This document shows positions 60,074 through 64,000 of a DNA stretch of 64,000 bases, piece after piece. Under the pieces are notes generated by a model. That model made no database searches. It saw only the letters and a program-made list of their open reading frames with translations, and was not told the origin of the DNA. Numbering within the stretch: the first letter of the stretch is position 1; the number at the start of each line of letters is the position of its first letter. The translations under genes were made by a program, and so were the position numbers. The DNA lies in contig CALAMB010000189.1 of the NCBI GenBank assembly GCA_937925645.1, positions 62,001-126,000 of the forward strand, given 5' to 3'. The stretch comes from an uncultured Acidobacteriota bacterium (GTDB lineage: Bacteria; Acidobacteriota; JAAYUB01).

Positions 60074-61645
60074 TCAGTGCCGGAAGTGCCGCCGGCCGGT
60101 GAACACCATGGCCAGTCCCCGGGTGTTGGCCGCGTCGATGACCTCCTCGTCCCGGATGGAACCACCGGGCTGGATCACCGCAGCGATGCCGGCGTCGGCG
60201 GCCAGGTCCAGTGTGTCGCGGAACGGAATGAAGGCGTCCGAGGCCAACACTGCGCCGGCCAGCGGCTGGCGTGATTTGGAAATTGCGAGCCGCGTGGCAT
60301 CCACCCGGCTCGTCTGGCCGGCGCCCGCACCCAGCAGCCGGCACTCCTGGGCGGTGACGATGGCGTTGGATTTGACATGCTTCACACAACCCCAGGCGAA
60401 AAGCAGGTCCGGCCACAGCGCCGCGGCCGGCTCGCGAACCGTCACCACGCGGAGTTCCTCCCGCCGGAGTGTTCCCGTGTCGGCGTCCTGCACCAGGAAG
60501 GCGCCGTCGATGCTGCGGAACTGCAAGTTCGGCCGCTCGGACCGGGCCGCCGGCTTGCGAATCAGCCGCAGGTCTTTCTTGCGGTTGAAGAGACTCAGCG
60601 CCTCGGCATCGAAATCGGGCGCGACGATCACTTCGACGAACAGTTTGCCGATCTCCCTGGCCGTCGGCCCGTCCACGACGCGGTTAAAAGCAATGATGGA
60701 GCCGTAAGCCGAGTCGGGATCAGCTTCGAACGCCCGCCGGAACGCCCGCGCGCTGTTTTCGCCCAGCGCGACGCCGCACGGGTTGGCGTGTTTGATGATG
60801 GCGCAGGCGCACGCGTCGAATTCCGTGGCCAGTTGCCAGGCGGCATCCATGTCCTGATAATTGTTGTAGGACAGCTCCTTGCCATGAAGTTGTTCCGCGG
60901 CCAGCCAGCCGTCCGGCTGGCGTCCGCTGGGTCCATAAACGGCCGCGCGCTGGTGGGGATTCTCGCCGTAGCGCAGGGCGCGCCGCCGGCGAAGCATGTG
61001 GCAGACGAGTTCGGGCAATCCATCGGCGGGCGGGGTGTTCCGTGGAGCGCCGTCCGCGATGACGGTATCGTTCAAGTATTGGCAGATGCAGGCGTCGTAG
61101 GCGGCCGTGGTCTCAAAGGCCTTCCGGGCCAGCGCGAGGCGGGTATCCAGAACCAGGTCGCCGGATGTGTCCAACTCCCGAATGACCCGCGGATAATCGT
61201 CCGGATCAACCACCACGGCCACGTCGGGAAAGTTCTTGGCGGCCGCCCGGATGAGGGTGACGCCGCCGATGTCGATCTCTTCGAGCGCCTCCGGGACCGT
61301 GATACCGTGGGCGGTCCGCTCTGCAAAGGGATACAGGTTCACGACCACCAGGTCGATGGGCGCGATTCCCCGTTCGTCGAGGCTGCCCATGTCGGCCGGA
61401 CGGTCACGGCGGGCCAGAATACCGGCGTGCACCGACGGGTGGAGGGTTTTGACCCGGCCGTCCAGCAATTCGGGAAAACCGGTCACATCCGACACATCAC
61501 GCACGTCCGCGCCGTGTTCGCGGAGCAGCCGGGCGGTGCCGCCGGTGGAGATGATGACGGCCCCATGGCGCGCCAGCGCGACGGCCAGTTCCGGAAGGCC
61601 GCGCTTGTCGTGGACGCTCAGGAGGGCAGTCCGGATACGGGTCAC
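60074..61645 (-). CDS. purH: Bifunctional AICAR formyltransferase / IMP cyclohydrolase
   Basis: The last two steps of de novo IMP synthesis; AICAR also arises from HisF. A 523-residue protein. The N-terminal cyclohydrolase part has TALLSVHDKRGLPELA, STGGTARLL, GFPELLDGRVKTLHPSVHAG and NLYPF. The formyltransferase part has RYGENPHQRAA, KHANPCGVALG, AYGSIIAFNR and SDAFIPFRDTLDLA, with AVIQPGGSIRDEEVI near the end. AGGAG six bases before the GTG at 61645 fixes the start, and GTGA overlaps the upstream lipoprotein stop. Longer in-frame starts overlap that gene fully. Confidence 0.97.
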   Translation of the reverse strand: MTRIRTALLSVHDKRGLPELAVALARHGAVIISTGGTARLLREHGADVRDVSDVTGFPELLDGRVKTLHPSVHAGILARRDRPADMGSLDERGIAPIDLVVVNLYPFAERTAHGITVPEALEEIDIGGVTLIRAAAKNFPDVAVVVDPDDYPRVIRELDTSGDLVLDTRLALARKAFETTAAYDACICQYLNDTVIADGAPRNTPPADGLPELVCHMLRRRRALRYGENPHQRAAVYGPSGRQPDGWLAAEQLHGKELSYNNYQDMDAAWQLATEFDACACAIIKHANPCGVALGENSARAFRRAFEADPDSAYGSIIAFNRVVDGPTAREIGKLFVEVIVAPDFDAEALSLFNRKKDLRLIRKPAARSERPNLQFRSIDGAFLVQDADTGTLRREELRVVTVREPAAALWPDLLFAWGCVKHVKSNAIVTAQECRLLGAGAGQTSRVDATRLAISKSRQPLAGAVLASDAFIPFRDTLDLAADAGIAAVIQPGGSIRDEEVIDAANTRGLAMVFTGRRHFRH

Positions 61646-62421
61646 GGTGAGCTCCTCTCGCCCTGTGGGGGCTTTTTGGAATAGGGATAGAACGGCGTCC
61701 CGGACAGATCGCCATTGGACCTGCGCCAGCAATAAAGCCACAGATTGGCGATGTCGGTGATGGTGTGTGAAAAATGCAACGACGCGAGGCCGAAAGCGGG
61801 GGACCGGTCATCGAACGCCCGGGCACTGCCGCCTTCACGGTACAGTGCCGCGACCCGTTTGGCGTAGTTCCGATTGCGTTGTGCCATCTCATCCAGATAG
61901 AGGTCCGACCGGCCGTCCGGAAACAGCAGGGGCGAGTAATTGTTAAACACGGCAACGAAGCGGTGCTGTTTGCGTTGGATGAAGCCGCCGAAATCGGCGA
62001 AATATGCCAGCTCGTCAGGTGACTCGGCGAACTGTTCCCAGGCGTTGTGGTCATAGACGCGCCGGGCGATGGCGCCAAATCCCTCGACGACCTCGTTAAA
62101 CAGTGGCGTGTCCGACAGACGGCGGTCCATCATGGCCAGTTCGGCCACAAGCGCCGCCCGGGTGCCGGACAGATCGGCGGGCGGCGCGGATTTACGAAAA
62201 CCGCTCAGCAACAGGTGCTGCCGACGCTCCATGATGTCGCGCAGCGCGGGCGGCATCAGTTTCCGGGCATAAATGACGAGCGCATCCGGGGGCGGGGAAG
62301 GTTCGGCCGGCGCCGCAAGGGCGGCCCCGGCCGCGCAGCCAGCCAGAAGCCAGGCGCAGACGCCGACCACGACAACGGCTCGCACAGCGGACCGTCGTCG
62401 GGTGTCGTGGCGGCGGGGCAT
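61642..62421 (-). CDS. Putative lipoprotein of unknown function
   Basis: A 259-residue protein. An Arg-rich start and hydrophobic helix (AVVVVGVCAWLLAGC) end in a lipobox LAGC, so Cys about residue 29 is probably acylated. The mature part is largely helical, with HNAWEQFAESPDELAYFADF and FSHTITDIANLWLYCWRR. The His/Asp pattern faintly recalls zinc-dependent phospholipase C-like folds, but I would not assign that. The ATG at 62421 begins the signal peptide; the frame is open 16 codons further. The stop overlaps purH as GTGA. Confidence 0.72.
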   Translation of the reverse strand: MPRRHDTRRRSAVRAVVVVGVCAWLLAGCAAGAALAAPAEPSPPPDALVIYARKLMPPALRDIMERRQHLLLSGFRKSAPPADLSGTRAALVAELAMMDRRLSDTPLFNEVVEGFGAIARRVYDHNAWEQFAESPDELAYFADFGGFIQRKQHRFVAVFNNYSPLLFPDGRSDLYLDEMAQRNRNYAKRVAALYREGGSARAFDDRSPAFGLASLHFSHTITDIANLWLYCWRRSNGDLSGTPFYPYSKKPPQGERSSP

Positions 62422-62519
62422 CGGTTGGGTCGGGCCCGCGAGGGGCTGGTGAGGATCTTCCCTGATCATGCCGGTGAATATAGCATAGCCAAGCGGGTAA
62501 TTCCCTTCAAAAAACCACG

Positions 62520-62547
62520 TTGAATCCCGGTGGGGTTTTGTTATAAT
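62520..62547 (+). promoter_or_regulatory. Promoter of the ppiD-like gene
   Basis: TTGAAT (62520-62525), a 16-base spacer and perfect TATAAT (62542-62547). The start is expected near 62554, leaving a 40-base leader before the ATG at 62595. Confidence 0.7.
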
Positions 62548-62594
62548 GCCGTCTTTTCGGGACTTGGATTTCTGGTCATCGGTTGGAGGCAGGC

Positions 62595-64000
62595 ATGCTA
62601 AATTTCATCCGGGATAAGAAGGCGAACCTGAAATGGGTCCTCTGGCTGGTCATCATCGCACTCGGCGCCGGCATGGTGCTCATGTTCGTCACCACGCCGT
62701 CCGGTGGTGGCGAAGTGGAGATGGGCAATTATATCGCCAAGGTGGGCGACAGTGAAATAACCATCAATTCCTACCGCTCCAACTTGCTGACGGTCCTCAA
62801 TATGATGGGGCCCGAGGCCCGGCGGGATGACAAAATGATCCGGCAGTATGGCAACATGGTGCTGGGGCAGATGATCCGAACCGTGGTGTTGTCGCAGGAA
62901 GCGGCCCGAAACGGCTTCACCGTGTCGGACGAAGAGGTAATGAACAGCATCGTCAACAGCCAGGGTTTCAATATTGATGGAAATTTCATCGGCACCGAAG
63001 AGTACAAGACCAACCTCAAGCGGCTGGGCATTTCCCCGGAAGAGTACGAAGCCAATGTCCGGCGAAGCCTGCTGAGCCAGAAACTGCAGGATTTTCTATC
63101 CAGCACGGCGGCCCTTTCCGAAGCGGAAATCCAGGCCAAGTATGTGGAAGAGCAGGACAAGGCGAAAATCCGCTATGTCGCCTGGGGAGAGTACGCCTAT
63201 GCCTCCAAGGTCCAGTACAACGACGCGGCCGCCCGGAAGTATTACGAAGCGAACAAAACCAACTATAAAATCGATGAGACCCGCCAGTTCAAATATCTGA
63301 TTCTGGACACCAACAAGCTGGCGGCGGCGCTGGCGGCGGCCGTGACCGACGCGGAGATTCGCGCCGAATACGAGGCTAACCGCGACGAGCGTTATCAGGA
63401 GATGGTGCGCGCCTCGCATGTCCTGATCAAGGTGCCGGAAAACGCCTCTCCGGCCGAAGCGGAGCTGTTGCGACAGAAAGCCGCAACCGTCCGGGAGCTG
63501 GCCCTGCGCCCGGGGGCCGATTTCGCCAAGCTGGCCGAGCAGTATTCCGAAGATGAGGGATCGGCCAAACGCGGCGGGGATCTGAACTTCTTTCCCCGCA
63601 ACCGCATGGTCAAGGAGTTCGAGGATGCGACGTTTGCCCTCACCAAGGGCCAGATATCCGAAGTGATCAAGTCCCAGTTCGGTTATCACATCATCCAGTG
63701 CACCGACCGGCGCGATTTCGATTTCTACCGCTCGGTCATCGCCCGCAACCTGAGCCGGACCAAGGCGGAACAGCAGCTGCAGGGCACCGCCCAACAAGCG
63801 CTGCAGAAAGCCCGCGAGAACAAGAATCTCGAAGCGGTTGCCAAAGAGTTCGGCGGTACCGTGGAACAGTCCGAACCGTTCAACAAAAGCCAACCCGACT
63901 ATTCGTTGGGCCTGCCGCCTGACAAAATCGACGAGCTGCTGGCATTGAAGCTGAATGAGGTGGGTGAACTCCAGCAGACCAGCCGGGGTTTCCTGATCCC
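62595..64000 (+). CDS. PpiD/SurA-like peptidyl-prolyl isomerase, N-terminal part
   Basis: At least 468 residues; the gene runs off the right edge. A short cytoplasmic start MLNFIRDKKANLKW is followed by a membrane helix (VLWLVIIALGAGMVLMFV), as in PpiD, which folds outer-membrane and secreted proteins in the periplasm. A SurA_N-like helical domain comes next (YIAKVGDSEITINSYRSNL). A parvulin domain at about 270-375 has RASHVLIKVPENAS, GGDLNFFPRNRMVKEFEDA and FGYHIIQCTDRR. GGAGG five bases before the ATG supports the start. It is divergent from the lipoprotein gene. Confidence 0.9.
   Translation, partial: MLNFIRDKKANLKWVLWLVIIALGAGMVLMFVTTPSGGGEVEMGNYIAKVGDSEITINSYRSNLLTVLNMMGPEARRDDKMIRQYGNMVLGQMIRTVVLSQEAARNGFTVSDEEVMNSIVNSQGFNIDGNFIGTEEYKTNLKRLGISPEEYEANVRRSLLSQKLQDFLSSTAALSEAEIQAKYVEEQDKAKIRYVAWGEYAYASKVQYNDAAARKYYEANKTNYKIDETRQFKYLILDTNKLAAALAAAVTDAEIRAEYEANRDERYQEMVRASHVLIKVPENASPAEAELLRQKAATVRELALRPGADFAKLAEQYSEDEGSAKRGGDLNFFPRNRMVKEFEDATFALTKGQISEVIKSQFGYHIIQCTDRRDFDFYRSVIARNLSRTKAEQQLQGTAQQALQKARENKNLEAVAKEFGGTVEQSEPFNKSQPDYSLGLPPDKIDELLALKLNEVGELQQTSRGFLI

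Noticed and set aside
60377..61684. A 435-codon open frame on the plus strand
   Set aside because: Antisense to purH; shadow composition without recognisable domains.
1..64000. tRNA, rRNA, transposase, integrase or CRISPR array
   Set aside because: None was recognised by eye on either strand; a covariance-model search would be needed to exclude small RNAs.

Overview
The window looks like a contiguous piece of a GC-rich, Gram-negative bacterial chromosome. It carries outer-membrane style proteins, signal peptides, a lipobox, a BatA-E (aerotolerance) operon, a PpiD-type periplasmic chaperone, and the dnaA-dnaN region with a likely replication origin. The mix of a CHAT/TPR protein, DUF1844-RibF, DUF1579, DUF72, a B12-binding/radical-SAM protein and LolA-fold secreted proteins suits Acidobacteriota or a related deep lineage. 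That placement is inference from gene content; no rRNA or tRNA gene was seen to test it. I saw no transposase, integrase, phage gene or CRISPR array.

Layout. 1-6897 (minus): orphan OmpR-type response regulator, secreted TPR-CHAT protein, DUF1844, ribF, a LolA-like secreted protein and mnmG (cut by the left edge) form one run. 7021-13741 (minus): a tightly overlapped Bat operon (DUF4381-like, BatA, BatB, BatC, BatD, BatE) with no moxR or DUF58 gene beside it. 13937-15848 (minus): cysteine desulfurase and a membrane protein. 15945-20104 (plus): a membrane protein fused to a spermidine-synthase-like domain, then a radical-SAM enzyme. 20233-28666: an MBL hydrolase, an unusual Ser/Thr kinase joined to a Ppx/GppA-like domain, DUF1579, an aminotransferase, a secreted HExxH protein, a small Gln-rich protein and a beta-barrel-like protein.

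28852-35666 (plus) is the most striking region: a his operon (hisG-C-B-H-F-[A-IE]-D) behind two consecutive transcription attenuators. Each has its own His-rich leader peptide, intrinsic terminator and competing antiterminator segment. HisA, HisI and HisE are fused in one protein, and no histidinol-phosphate phosphatase is evident in the cluster.

35698-48982: metallophosphoesterase; a receiver-XRE response regulator followed by a histidine-kinase-like protein with a degenerate ATPase domain, whose promoter overlaps a perfect palindrome; YitT, DUF72, two secreted proteins (one retropepsin-like with a PDZ domain), deoB coupled to an exported MTA/SAH-deaminase-like enzyme, a DnaJ-TPR protein, an OmpR regulator and HU. 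49147-51835 (minus): dnaN and dnaA around a spacer with four DnaA-box-like sites. 51979-64000: universal stress protein, SMUG-type uracil-DNA glycosylase, ileS, a catalytically dead M16-like protein, a Gfo/Idh oxidoreductase, purH, a lipoprotein and a PpiD-like isomerase cut by the right edge.

Themes are amino-acid and purine metabolism, envelope maintenance and signalling. Start codons were moved inward from the longest open frame wherever a Shine-Dalgarno sequence, an ATGA/GTGA overlap or a signal peptide argued for it.
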